A stretch of DNA of 34,641 nt, from positions 1 through 34,641 of the forward strand of contig NZ_JAFCJM010000073.1 in NCBI RefSeq assembly GCF_018130955.1. The letters run 5' to 3'. A program made the position numbers and the translations under genes. Positions 7,776 through 15,770 of the stretch are shown in pieces. Positions within the stretch are counted from its first letter, which is position 1. Each line of letters opens with the position of its first letter. The DNA comes from Bradyrhizobium liaoningense. Its GTDB lineage: Bacteria; Pseudomonadota; Alphaproteobacteria; Rhizobiales; Xanthobacteraceae. Under the pieces are notes generated by a model. That model was not told the DNA's origin. It searched no databases and was given only the letters and a program-made list of their open reading frames with translations.

Positions 7776-8032
7776 CTCCGTACGCCCCGGCGCAACTTCG
7801 CAGATGGGCCAATAGCTGACAAGTAGCGGCGGTGGCTCAAAGCGGCCTTGCCGAAGTCATCACTGTCACATTCGAGCCTCCGATAGCCGTAACATCTGCT
7901 GCGATTCCGTAGCTCCGCACGGTTGCCCCGTGCCTCCCCAGCAGCGGGCGTGACTCGGCGCGTATCGGTTGACTCGCCGTCAATCTGAATGGTTAGGTGA
8001 TGCCTTCACAGTTTAATGGCTGAGTCGAACCG

Positions 8033-8641
8033 GTGGTCACTGCACGAAAGAAGAAACGCGCCGACATTCCGGCTCGCGACCGAATCCTTGAAGTTGCAAC
8101 CAGACTGTTTACCCAACGCCCGTTCGACGAGATCTCAGCGGAAGATATTGCCCGCGAAGCGGGCGTGGCCCATGGACTCACGTTCCACTACTTCGGCTCG
8201 AAGGCCAAACTCTACGAGGAAATTTCACAAGCTGCCGCTGACCGCCTGGATCGGATTCATCTGCAGGCGACACTCGCGGGGTCGGCTCCCGAAAAGCTCC
8301 GCAGCTTCTTGGTCGCGCATATGGAGGAGGTCTACCGACGCCGGGTCGATTACGTTTTCCATTCGCGCGGCGGTGGGACCGCGGCAATCCAAGACATTTG
8401 GGAACGTTCTCGCAGCCACGGCATTCGGCTGGTCCTGGGCTTCTATGGCGTGACTGCGCCCTCGCTTGAACTTGCTGTCGCGACGCGGGCCTGGCTTGGC
8501 TATTTCGATGAGCTCGTTCTGGCCTGGGTGCAGGGAAAGATAAAGAACAAGGCCGCTATCGTAGAGATGGCTTTCCGGCTTTTCCCACTTGCGGTGTCCA
8601 ACGCTGAGTTGCTTGGCGAAAAGAATATTCCATCGATTTGA
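8033..8641 (+). CDS. TetR/AcrR-family transcriptional regulator
   Basis: A 202-residue regulator starting with GTG at 8033. The N-terminal TetR DNA-binding domain is plain: RDRILEVATRLFTQ, then ISAEDIAREAGVAHGLTFHY for the helix-turn-helix and FGSKAKLYEEI. The C-terminal ~130 residues are the ligand-binding and dimer part, with no further recognisable family. It reads in the same direction as the catabolic operon that starts 128 bases downstream. Two tandem palindromes between the two are its likely operators, so it probably represses that operon until a ligand (an aromatic substrate or product) binds. Whether it activates instead of represses cannot be told. Confidence 0.9.
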   Translation: MVTARKKKRADIPARDRILEVATRLFTQRPFDEISAEDIAREAGVAHGLTFHYFGSKAKLYEEISQAAADRLDRIHLQATLAGSAPEKLRSFLVAHMEEVYRRRVDYVFHSRGGGTAAIQDIWERSRSHGIRLVLGFYGVTAPSLELAVATRAWLGYFDELVLAWVQGKIKNKAAIVEMAFRLFPLAVSNAELLGEKNIPSI

Positions 8642-8674
8642 CAAAGGGTTCATGGCGCGTTCCGTGCCGCATCA

Positions 8675-8711
8675 TTGACTGTTAGTCAAATTTTTGTTGA
8701 CTGTCAGTCAA
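8675..8711. promoter_or_regulatory. Tandem TetR-type operators TTGACT-N3-AGTCAA
   Basis: Two copies of TTGACTGTyAGTCAA at 8675-8689 and 8697-8711, each with perfect 6-bp arms around three bases, centres 22 bp apart (two helical turns). They lie between the TetR stop (8641) and the monooxygenase start (8769). The TTGACT arms themselves resemble -35 hexamers, so bound repressor would cover the promoter. Confidence 0.75.
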
Positions 8712-8768
8712 ACTTGAGGTTGGTTCTCGATCGCGAAAAATAATTCACTGGCGATCGGGAGGGGTCTC

Positions 8769-10487
8769 ATGGAGACCGAGGTGGCAATTGTCGGCGGCGG
8801 CCCGGTGGGTCTGACGGCTGCCGCCTTGCTGGGCTCGTTGGGCGTGAACACGATCCTCGTCGAGCGGAATGCGTCGACATCGGCGCATCCGCGGGGGCAT
8901 GTGGTCAACGCGCGTGCGATGGAAATATTCCGATCGATTGGTTGCGAAGAGCCAGTAGCAAAAGCCGGATTGCCTCCAGAGCGCAACGCGGGAGTCTCCT
9001 TCCTGTCCCGGCTGACAGGGCCGGATATCGCGGTATTGGCGACACGGGGCATTCCGGACCGCGACCGGGCACATCAAGCCGCCAGTCCGAGCCGCAAGAC
9101 GTCATGCCCTCAGGACGTGCTTGAGCCAATCTTGGCTGATGTTGCCGGAAGCTTTGCGCCCGTCAAAGTGCTGTTCTCCACCGAGCTCAAAGAACTCGCG
9201 TCCCGACCTGATGGTGTGCGGCTCGAATGTCGGCAGGGGGCCGGCGACCTGGCGATCGAAGCGCGCTACGTGATTGCCGCGGACGGCGCGCGCAGCTTCG
9301 TGAGGGAGCGCCTCGGCATCGGGATGACGGGACGAGGACGAATCGGCCGACAGATCGGCATCTACTTCGAGGCCGACCTATGGGAGTTCGTCGAAAAGCG
9401 GCCTTATCTTCTGTGGTGGATCTACAACGCCACGACATGCGGAGTGCTCATTGCTCTCGATGGCCGGCGACGTTGGACGTACAATTTCGCCTTCGATCCG
9501 GACCAGGAAAGCGTCGAGTCGTTCACGACCGAGCGCTGCGAAGCGATCGTGCGTGCAGCCATCGGCTCGGACGACGTTCCGCTCGAGATCCATAGCATCC
9601 TGCCGTGGAGAATGCAGGCCCGCCTTGCGGACCAGTTCAGCAAAGGTCGGGTATTCATCGCTGGGGACGCCGCCCATCCGCTGCCGCCAACGGGCGGGCA
9701 AGGAATGAACACCGGCATTGGTGACGTGCACAATCTGGCGTGGAAATTGGCCTTCGTGTTGCGCGGCAACGCTCCGGCCTCGCTTCTCGAAAGCTATAAC
9801 GAGGAGCGCCGTCCTGTCGCTCAGACCAATATCGAGCAGAGCGTTCACAACGCAATGAAGATGGCGGAGAGTGGTCTTTCCGGGATGGCAACGCACGACA
9901 GCCCGATCGCCAAGATGCTTGAGGGCCCGGATTCCGCGGCAGCGGAGCGTCACATCCGGGAAGTGATCCCGAGTCTTCGCGAGCACTTTGACTACATAGG
10001 CCAGACATTCGGTCACGCCTATTCCTCCCGATGGATATCGCCTGACGGGACGTCGGCTCCGCCCTTCCGCATTGAGCAGTACGAACCGGTTGCCTGTCCT
10101 GGGCACCGAGCACCCCATCTCTGGCTGCAAGGACCAAACGGCAGGTTGTCGACCATCGATCTTGCCGGTGCCGGGTCCTTCTTGATGCTGACGACCCCCG
10201 ACGGAGCCGATTGGCAACGCGCCTTTGCCAAGGTTTCCGCAGAGCTTCATGTTCCAGGGCGCTCCTGCAGCATTGGCACGAGCGGCGACTACATCGATCA
10301 AGACGGATCATTCGTTCAATCATACGGCATCGGTCCGCGCGGGATGATCTTGATTAGACCCGACGGCTACGTAGCCGCGCGTAGCTTTCACGCAGTGCCC
10401 GATCCAGGAAAATTCTTCGAACGCGCTCTCAGAACTGCATTGGCGGGACCGGACCTCAGAAATGACGAGGAGCCGTCCGCCGCTTGA
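8769..10487 (+). CDS. FAD-dependent aromatic-ring monooxygenase
   Basis: A 572-residue class A flavoprotein hydroxylase of the p-hydroxybenzoate hydroxylase fold, which uses NAD(P)H and oxygen to hydroxylate phenolic rings. The FAD-binding GGGPVG is at 9-14, the DG motif (ADGARSFVR) at 172-179, and the second FAD motif GDAAHPLPPTGGQGMNTG at 299-316. The length and the C-terminal ~170 residues, containing GPRGMILIRPDGYVAAR, match the thioredoxin-like C-terminal domain of the phenol/2,4-dichlorophenol hydroxylase and MhpA group. The start ATG at 8769 has GGGAGGGG upstream. It opens the operon; with the extradiol dioxygenase downstream it likely turns a phenolic substrate into a catechol or similar diol. 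The exact substrate is unknown. Confidence 0.9.
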   Translation: METEVAIVGGGPVGLTAAALLGSLGVNTILVERNASTSAHPRGHVVNARAMEIFRSIGCEEPVAKAGLPPERNAGVSFLSRLTGPDIAVLATRGIPDRDRAHQAASPSRKTSCPQDVLEPILADVAGSFAPVKVLFSTELKELASRPDGVRLECRQGAGDLAIEARYVIAADGARSFVRERLGIGMTGRGRIGRQIGIYFEADLWEFVEKRPYLLWWIYNATTCGVLIALDGRRRWTYNFAFDPDQESVESFTTERCEAIVRAAIGSDDVPLEIHSILPWRMQARLADQFSKGRVFIAGDAAHPLPPTGGQGMNTGIGDVHNLAWKLAFVLRGNAPASLLESYNEERRPVAQTNIEQSVHNAMKMAESGLSGMATHDSPIAKMLEGPDSAAAERHIREVIPSLREHFDYIGQTFGHAYSSRWISPDGTSAPPFRIEQYEPVACPGHRAPHLWLQGPNGRLSTIDLAGAGSFLMLTTPDGADWQRAFAKVSAELHVPGRSCSIGTSGDYIDQDGSFVQSYGIGPRGMILIRPDGYVAARSFHAVPDPGKFFERALRTALAGPDLRNDEEPSAA

Positions 10488-10535
10488 GAGCAACGCGAAC
10501 TTACGAACAAAACAACAATGCCAGGGAGGAACTCT

Positions 10536-11561
10536 ATGAACAAAGGAATGCAATACGCAGGACGAGCATTGAGTCTTGCGATGATCGCTCTGAGCGCCCT
10601 GCACGGATCCTCGCAGGCGCTCGCACAATCGCCGGTCCCGACGACAATTGCCTTGCCGGCTCAGTCCCTCCTATTCGCGCCGCTCTACATCGCGCAGGAG
10701 CGTGGTTTCTTTCGCCAGCATGGGATCGAGCCAAAGGTCATCTATGTCGCCGGGCCCGGCGTCATCAACGCGATGCTCGGCAAGAGCGCAGAATTCTCGT
10801 TGATCTCGGGAGGCATCCAAATTGCGGCCGCGGCCCGAAATCAGAAGCTAGTCGCGATAGCCAATACGCAGGATCGCTTCACGACAGATATCGTGATCCG
10901 CGACGCTGTAGCCAAAAAGCTAGAAATGGCGCCCAACGCCGACGCAATGGCAAAAATCCGCGTCTTGAAAGGACTCACGATCGGGGTCGACGCAATCAAC
11001 GGTCTTCCCCATAGTTTCCTGCGATTCGTCGCGATCAAGGCGGGCATGAACCCGGAGACCGATTTCACGATTACCGCGCTACAGCCGCCCGCGATGGTCG
11101 CGGCGCTCAAGGCAGGTACGATCGACGCTATGGTGTTCTCGCCTCCGTTCTCTCTTCTGGCCGTCAAAGAAGGCGGTATTCGATGGCTGTCGGGGCCGGA
11201 GGTATCTCTCCCCGAGTTGAAGCCCTTTCCATATAACGTCGTTCTGGTTCGGCCGGGCTACTGCGATACCGAAACGGTGCGCTGTCAGGGCTTCGTGGCG
11301 GCTCTGAAGGACGCAATGGCGTTGATGAAATCGGACCGCTCCGCGAGTCTGGAGGCGCTCGGCAAAACATTCGACAAGATGGAGCCTGAGATCCTGAAGT
11401 CATCCTACGAAGTGTTTGCCCCGTTCGCTCAGCCGGACATGAAGCTGACGAGCGCGATGCTAGACAACGTCATCGCCTTCGATCGGATCAGCGGAATCAT
11501 TCCTCCTGACGCCAAACTGCCCCCCGAGTCAGAACTTTATCTAACAGCGTTCACTCCGTAG
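10536..11561 (+). CDS. ABC transporter substrate-binding protein (NitT/TauT type)
   Basis: A 341-residue periplasmic binding protein of the SsuA/TauA/NMT1-like type. The start at 10536 is preferred to the ATG at 10518 because GGGAGGA sits between them at correct spacing. Signal peptide: basic MNKGMQYAGR, a hydrophobic core, and a likely cut after SQALAQ. The family block FAPLYIAQERGFFRQHGIE follows, with GPGVINAMLGKSAEFSL, and later GLTIGVDAINGLPHSFLR and TALQPPAMVAALKAGTIDAM. Members bind sulfonates, nitrate, thiamine precursors or aromatic acids; given its neighbours an aromatic acid or ester is the best guess. It lies 48 bases after the monooxygenase and feeds the two permeases and ATPase that follow. 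Confidence 0.9.
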   Translation: MNKGMQYAGRALSLAMIALSALHGSSQALAQSPVPTTIALPAQSLLFAPLYIAQERGFFRQHGIEPKVIYVAGPGVINAMLGKSAEFSLISGGIQIAAAARNQKLVAIANTQDRFTTDIVIRDAVAKKLEMAPNADAMAKIRVLKGLTIGVDAINGLPHSFLRFVAIKAGMNPETDFTITALQPPAMVAALKAGTIDAMVFSPPFSLLAVKEGGIRWLSGPEVSLPELKPFPYNVVLVRPGYCDTETVRCQGFVAALKDAMALMKSDRSASLEALGKTFDKMEPEILKSSYEVFAPFAQPDMKLTSAMLDNVIAFDRISGIIPPDAKLPPESELYLTAFTP

Positions 11562-11581
11562 AGGGCGACGGAATAGAACCC

Positions 11582-12358
11582 ATGAGTAGAGCCACCTTCG
11601 ATAGAATCGCATTCGGAGCTATGCTGCTGCTTGTTTGGCAAGCGGCAAGTGTCTGGACTGGGCCTGAGTCGATAAGTTCGCCGCTTCTCGTTGTGCAGCA
11701 GCTGTATCGCTGGTCGCTCGACGGCGTCCTGGGGACCAATGCCGGCTATACACTGCTGGCTGCCGTCCTCGGATTTGTCATCGGCGGATTGCCAGGATTG
11801 GCGCTTCCGTTCGTCCTGCGGAAGCGGCCATTCGTGACTGCGATGCTCGATCCGTTCATTTTGATTGGATACGGGCTGCCGAAGGTCGCATTCATCCCCC
11901 TCTTCATTATTTGGTTCGGAATCGGCATCTGGAGCAAGGTTGCTCTCGTCGCGAGCGTCAGCTTCTTCCTCGTGTTCTTCAGTACAATGGAAGGCGTTCG
12001 AGGTGTCGATCCTCGCCTGCTCCGAATGGCAAAGGTTGCGGGCGCGAGTGAAGCGCAGTTGTTGCGCACCATCGTCTGGCCTTCTGCTTTGCCGTTCGTT
12101 TTTCAGGCGGTGCAGGTGACGTTACCTCTTTCGATTGGCGGAGCGGCGATTGCCGAACTGATCTCCTCCAACAGAGGCTTGGGTTATCTGGTTCAATTTT
12201 CCGCGGGAAATTTCGAGGTGACGGGCGCACTCGCCGCGGTAACAGCCCTCGCGTTAGTCGTGGCCATCACCAACGTCGGCATCGATCGGTTGCACGACCG
12301 CCTGTTGGCTTGGAAGGGTCCTCATTCCAAAGGCGTTAGTTCGGGAAGCCTCACATGA
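11582..12358 (+). CDS. ABC transporter permease (first of two)
   Basis: A 258-residue inner-membrane permease of the SsuC/TauC (binding-protein-dependent) family. It has about six hydrophobic segments, for example AFGAMLLLVWQAASVW, TLLAAVLGFVIGGLPGLAL and ALAAVTALALVVAITNVGI. The coupling (EAA) loop that docks on the ATPase is AKVAGASEAQLLRTIVWPSA. The stop overlaps the ATPase start (ATGA), giving coupled translation. The second permease at 13152 is clearly divergent from this one, so the transporter is probably a heterodimeric channel. Confidence 0.9.
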   Translation: MSRATFDRIAFGAMLLLVWQAASVWTGPESISSPLLVVQQLYRWSLDGVLGTNAGYTLLAAVLGFVIGGLPGLALPFVLRKRPFVTAMLDPFILIGYGLPKVAFIPLFIIWFGIGIWSKVALVASVSFFLVFFSTMEGVRGVDPRLLRMAKVAGASEAQLLRTIVWPSALPFVFQAVQVTLPLSIGGAAIAELISSNRGLGYLVQFSAGNFEVTGALAAVTALALVVAITNVGIDRLHDRLLAWKGPHSKGVSSGSLT

Positions 12359-13152
12359 GACTGAACGGTAAGCCGCTCCTGGATGTTTGCAATCTTGGCA
12401 AGCGCTTCCAAGGGCAGAGCAAAGACGGCATTCGCTGGGTCGTAGAGGGCATGTCGTTTGCGCTCTACGAAGGTGAATTCGTCACGCTGATCGGACCCTC
12501 AGGCTCCGGCAAATCAACGTTGCTCAATATGATCGCGCAGATCGATATTCCTTCGAAAGGGGAGATATTGTTTCGCGGCGAAGTCATCAACGACTCGAGC
12601 CGCAGCAAGCCTTCCCCGGGATGCGGCGGTCGCATCGGATATGTGATGCAAGACGATAATCTTTTGCCCTGGCGGACTCTGCGGGAGAATGTCGAGTACC
12701 CGCTCGTAGTCCAGGGTCGACTAAACAGCGAGACCAAGCAACGCGTCGACGAATTGATTCAGATAGTGGGGCTAGGTGGCTTCGAAGGCTACTATCCTCA
12801 CCAGCTGTCCGGCGGCATGCGGAAGCGCGCATCCATAATCAGAACACTGGCCTACGATCCGCCGGTCATCTTGATGGACGAACCATTCGGCGCGTTGGAC
12901 GCCGAATCTCGGCTCCATATTCAGTCGGATCTCGTCAAGTTGTGGCAGCGAGGAGAGAAAACGATCCTGTTCGTCACCCACGACATCAATGAGGCGATCG
13001 CCCTTGGAGACCGGACGATAACGCTGACGAAGTCGCCCGCTTGCGTCCGAGGTGAACACGTCATCGATATCCCACGCCCTAGAGCGCTCGATAGCATCGT
13101 GACCGCACCGCAGTTCCCGGGCTTGTTTAATCGGATCAGGGCGCAAGTTTGA
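12355..13152 (+). CDS. ABC transporter ATP-binding protein
   Basis: A 265-residue nucleotide-binding subunit of the SsuB/TauB group. All motifs are present: Walker A GPSGSGKST at 47-55, Q-loop Gln99, signature LSGGM at 151-155, Walker B VILMDEP at 171-177 and switch His209 (VTHD). The C-terminal 45 residues carry the short extension normal for the group. Its ATG lies inside the stop of the first permease, and its stop overlaps the ATG of the second (TGATG). It energises uptake of the substrate caught by the binding protein. Confidence 0.93.
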   Translation: MRLNGKPLLDVCNLGKRFQGQSKDGIRWVVEGMSFALYEGEFVTLIGPSGSGKSTLLNMIAQIDIPSKGEILFRGEVINDSSRSKPSPGCGGRIGYVMQDDNLLPWRTLRENVEYPLVVQGRLNSETKQRVDELIQIVGLGGFEGYYPHQLSGGMRKRASIIRTLAYDPPVILMDEPFGALDAESRLHIQSDLVKLWQRGEKTILFVTHDINEAIALGDRTITLTKSPACVRGEHVIDIPRPRALDSIVTAPQFPGLFNRIRAQV

Positions 13153-13964
13153 TGCCGAATTCGTCAATTATCTCGGCAGGTCAGTCGCAGATGGTAATCG
13201 TTCCGTCGCCATTAATCATCGCACGCACGGCGGTCGCCGTCGTGCTAGTTGGCATGTGGCTCGCGGCCGCGCGGGCATATCCGACGCTTGTCGCGACGCC
13301 GCAAGGCACGCTCCACAGGGTCATGGAGCTGATCTCGAATCGAGATATCTTCCAGATGATGGCGACAACTGCAGAAGAAGCCGGCATAGGGCTCATGGTA
13401 GGAGCGGGTCTCGGTGTTGTACTTCCCTTTCTTGTCCAACTGTCGGCGCGGCTTCAGGCCGTAGTCGAGCCGTTCGCCCGAACCGCTGTCGGAATCCCTA
13501 AGCTGGCGCTGAGTCCCATCCTCATCCTGTGGTTCGGTATTGGTCTTGGGTCGAAAATCGTGCTCGTTGCGTTGATGACCTTCTTCCTGGTCTTCGTCGC
13601 GACAGCCGCCGGAATACGATCCATCGGCCCGAACCTTGTACAAACGGTATCGATCTTCGGGGCAAGCAAGATCGAAGTGGCGCGCGAGGTGATCTGGAAC
13701 AGCGTCCAGCCGTTCGTGTGGACGGCGCTGCGGGCCGCGCTTCCATGGGCCATCAATGCATCGCTTGTCGGCGAGTTTCTCGCGGCCGAGAACGGCGTAG
13801 GTCACTACATCGAGCAATCCTACAACTCTGCAGACATTGCGGGCGTCTATGCCGGCATAACCTTGATCGTATTCATCGTCTTCGCGTCCGACGCAGTGCT
13901 TATGGCTTTGCAGCGGCGTTGTCTTGCGTGGCGTCCTGTCGATCAGGATGTCGTTTTGCATTAA
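13152..13964 (+). CDS. ABC transporter permease (second of two)
   Basis: A 270-residue SsuC-type permease. The ATG at 13152 overlaps the ATPase stop and is preferred to a TTG one codon earlier. After a short hydrophilic start come about six membrane segments, including LIIARTAVAVVLVGMWLAAA and AGVYAGITLIVFIVFASDAV. Its coupling loop is SIFGASKIEVAREVIWNSVQ. It shares the AVGIPKLALSPILILWFGIG / IGYGLPKVAFIPLFIIWFGI core with the first permease but is otherwise different. Two unlike permeases with one ATPase gene fits a heterodimeric channel on an ATPase homodimer. Confidence 0.9.
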   Translation: MPNSSIISAGQSQMVIVPSPLIIARTAVAVVLVGMWLAAARAYPTLVATPQGTLHRVMELISNRDIFQMMATTAEEAGIGLMVGAGLGVVLPFLVQLSARLQAVVEPFARTAVGIPKLALSPILILWFGIGLGSKIVLVALMTFFLVFVATAAGIRSIGPNLVQTVSIFGASKIEVAREVIWNSVQPFVWTALRAALPWAINASLVGEFLAAENGVGHYIEQSYNSADIAGVYAGITLIVFIVFASDAVLMALQRRCLAWRPVDQDVVLH

Positions 13965-13978
13965 TCGGGAGACGAATG

Positions 13979-14587
13979 ATGAAGCTCTATTTTGCGCCCG
14001 GCGCCTGCTCGATCGGCATTCACTATCTGCTGCAAGAAATCGGATGCCGTTTCGAATTACGGAAAGTCGATATTCGCGACGGAGAGAATTTTCAGGCCTG
14101 GTACACCGCGATCAATCCGAAACACAAAGTGCCGGCGCTTGAGCGTGCAGGCGGGTCGGTCCTCACCGAATTCCCTGTCATCGCGAGATATCTCGCCGAA
14201 CAGGCGCCTTCGGCGGGTCTGATGCCGTCTGACCCGGAGACTGTTCTGAGCACAAGTGAGCTGACCGAGTTCATCGTTTCGACCATCCACATGCAGGGCT
14301 TCTCGCGCGCGTTTCGTCCGGGCAAATTTGCGATGGCTGAAGCAGACCATGAGGCGACGCGGGCGCGTGGGCGAGAGATCATCCAAGAAGGATTTCTCGT
14401 CGTCGATCGTCACCTGCGACAGAACACAGGGCCATCATTCGCCGATGGCGCGCTTTTCTACATTCTTTTCTGGGCTTGCGAGCGTCTCAAGCTCGAAGTC
14501 CCGGCGGCGTGCGCCGCTCGGTGGAGCGAATTCAAATCCCGGCCTTCCGCGCAACGCGTATTCGCAGCAGAAGAAATAGCCCTTTAG
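13979..14587 (+). CDS. Beta-class glutathione S-transferase-like protein
   Basis: A 202-residue protein with the two-domain GST layout. The thioredoxin-like N-terminal domain starts MKLYFAPGACSIGIHYLL, with the beta-class Cys10, and has NPKHKVPALER (cis-Pro loop) and VLTEFPVIARYLAEQ (glutathione-binding Glu/Phe region; Ser is more usual). The C-terminal all-helical domain follows. The second of two adjacent ATGs (13976, 13979) has better spacing from GGGAG. Such enzymes in aromatic clusters include dehalogenating BphK and glutathione-dependent maleylpyruvate isomerases. Its place before an extradiol dioxygenase suggests a similar accessory step, but the reaction is not identifiable. Confidence 0.88.
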   Translation: MKLYFAPGACSIGIHYLLQEIGCRFELRKVDIRDGENFQAWYTAINPKHKVPALERAGGSVLTEFPVIARYLAEQAPSAGLMPSDPETVLSTSELTEFIVSTIHMQGFSRAFRPGKFAMAEADHEATRARGREIIQEGFLVVDRHLRQNTGPSFADGALFYILFWACERLKLEVPAACAARWSEFKSRPSAQRVFAAEEIAL

Positions 14588-14653
14588 GCCTGCGAGGCCG
14601 GCGCGGAAAATTAAGGCAACGCATCGATCTGGGAAACGGCGGAGGAAACGTTC

Positions 14654-15640
14654 ATGGCACTCAAATCATTGGGCTACGTTGGCGTAGAATCGACCAAGCT
14701 TGAGGACTGGGAGGGCTTCGCGACGCGGCTGCTCGGTATGCAGAAGGTCGACGCAGCCGCCAAGGTTCGGGCGTTTCGCATGGACGATCGACAGCAGAGG
14801 CTTGTCGTGACCGGCGCTGAGAATGATGGTCTCGGCTTCCTCGGCTGGGAGGCCGAAAGCAAGGCTGATCTCGAGGAGTTGGCAGCTCGCCTGGATAACG
14901 CCGGCGTGGCTGTTTCTAAGGGGACGCGCGCTCTTGCGGACGAGCGCCGTGTCGCGGATCTCATCGCATTTCGCGATCCGGGGGGCCACCGGGTGGAAGT
15001 ATTTCATGGGCAGGAGATTTCGCCGGACCCGTTCAAGCCAGGCCGGCCCATCTCAGGCTTCAAGACCGGCCCTCTTGGGATGGGGCACGTCGTTATGAAC
15101 GTCGCCACTGTGGACGATTTGTTGCCGTTCTATCGCGATCTATTGGGCTTCCACATTACAGACTATGGTCTGTCGCCATACCCGCTCTACTTTCTGCACA
15201 TCAACGGCCGCCACCATAGCTTTGCTATGGTCGGCTCGGGCAAACGCAGTTTCCACCACTTCATGGTTGAGATGCAGAGCTTCGACGATGTGGGGCAAGG
15301 CTATGATCTTGCTCAACTCGAAGAGGGGCGAATAGCCTATACCCTCGGCCGCCACACGAACGATCACATGACATCATTCTATGCTCACTCGCCCTCTGAC
15401 TTCTTCGTGGAGTACGGTTGGGGCGCGCAAGTGATCGACCCCGGGACTTGGCAGCCTTTCGAAACCTTTGATGGCCCGAGTCTATGGGGGCATGAGCGGC
15501 TGCACCTTCCGGAGGAGCAGCGAGTTCGCATGCGCAACATGCGACTAGATGCTGCAGCCCGCGGCGTGCGGGTCCCGGACCCGAACTGCGCCTGGCTCGC
15601 CTCGGTCGTGGCCCAAGAGCCGGTGGTAAGCCAGGAATAA
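14654..15640 (+). CDS. Two-domain type I extradiol dioxygenase (BphC-like)
   Basis: A 328-residue vicinal-oxygen-chelate enzyme that cleaves catechol-type rings next to the diol. The two-domain length and motifs match 2,3-dihydroxybiphenyl 1,2-dioxygenases. Iron ligands aligned with BphC are His145 (GMGH), His202 (HHFMVEM) and Glu253 (FFVEYGWG). Second-sphere residues are also present: His188 (NGRHHS), His238 and Tyr243 (GRHTNDHMTSFY). No active-site residue is missing, so it should be active. The start ATG at 14654 has GGAGGAAAC upstream. It follows the GST gene by 66 bases and precedes an FAH-family hydrolase, the usual next step for ring-fission products. Confidence 0.93.
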   Translation: MALKSLGYVGVESTKLEDWEGFATRLLGMQKVDAAAKVRAFRMDDRQQRLVVTGAENDGLGFLGWEAESKADLEELAARLDNAGVAVSKGTRALADERRVADLIAFRDPGGHRVEVFHGQEISPDPFKPGRPISGFKTGPLGMGHVVMNVATVDDLLPFYRDLLGFHITDYGLSPYPLYFLHINGRHHSFAMVGSGKRSFHHFMVEMQSFDDVGQGYDLAQLEEGRIAYTLGRHTNDHMTSFYAHSPSDFFVEYGWGAQVIDPGTWQPFETFDGPSLWGHERLHLPEEQRVRMRNMRLDAAARGVRVPDPNCAWLASVVAQEPVVSQE

Positions 15641-15770
15641 GTGCGACCGCGGGCGCAATCGTGCCGGCGAGCCGCGCGGACAGCTGATACTCGGCGAATT
15701 GCGCGGCGGTCATCAGCAAGGCCGTTGCACCGGTGCGCGTTTAAACAACCTGCTCCAGAGGGGAATTCTC

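Noticed and set aside
9378..10301. Minus-strand frame of 307 codons
   Set aside because: Antisense shadow of the FAD monooxygenase, which has all flavin motifs on the plus strand.
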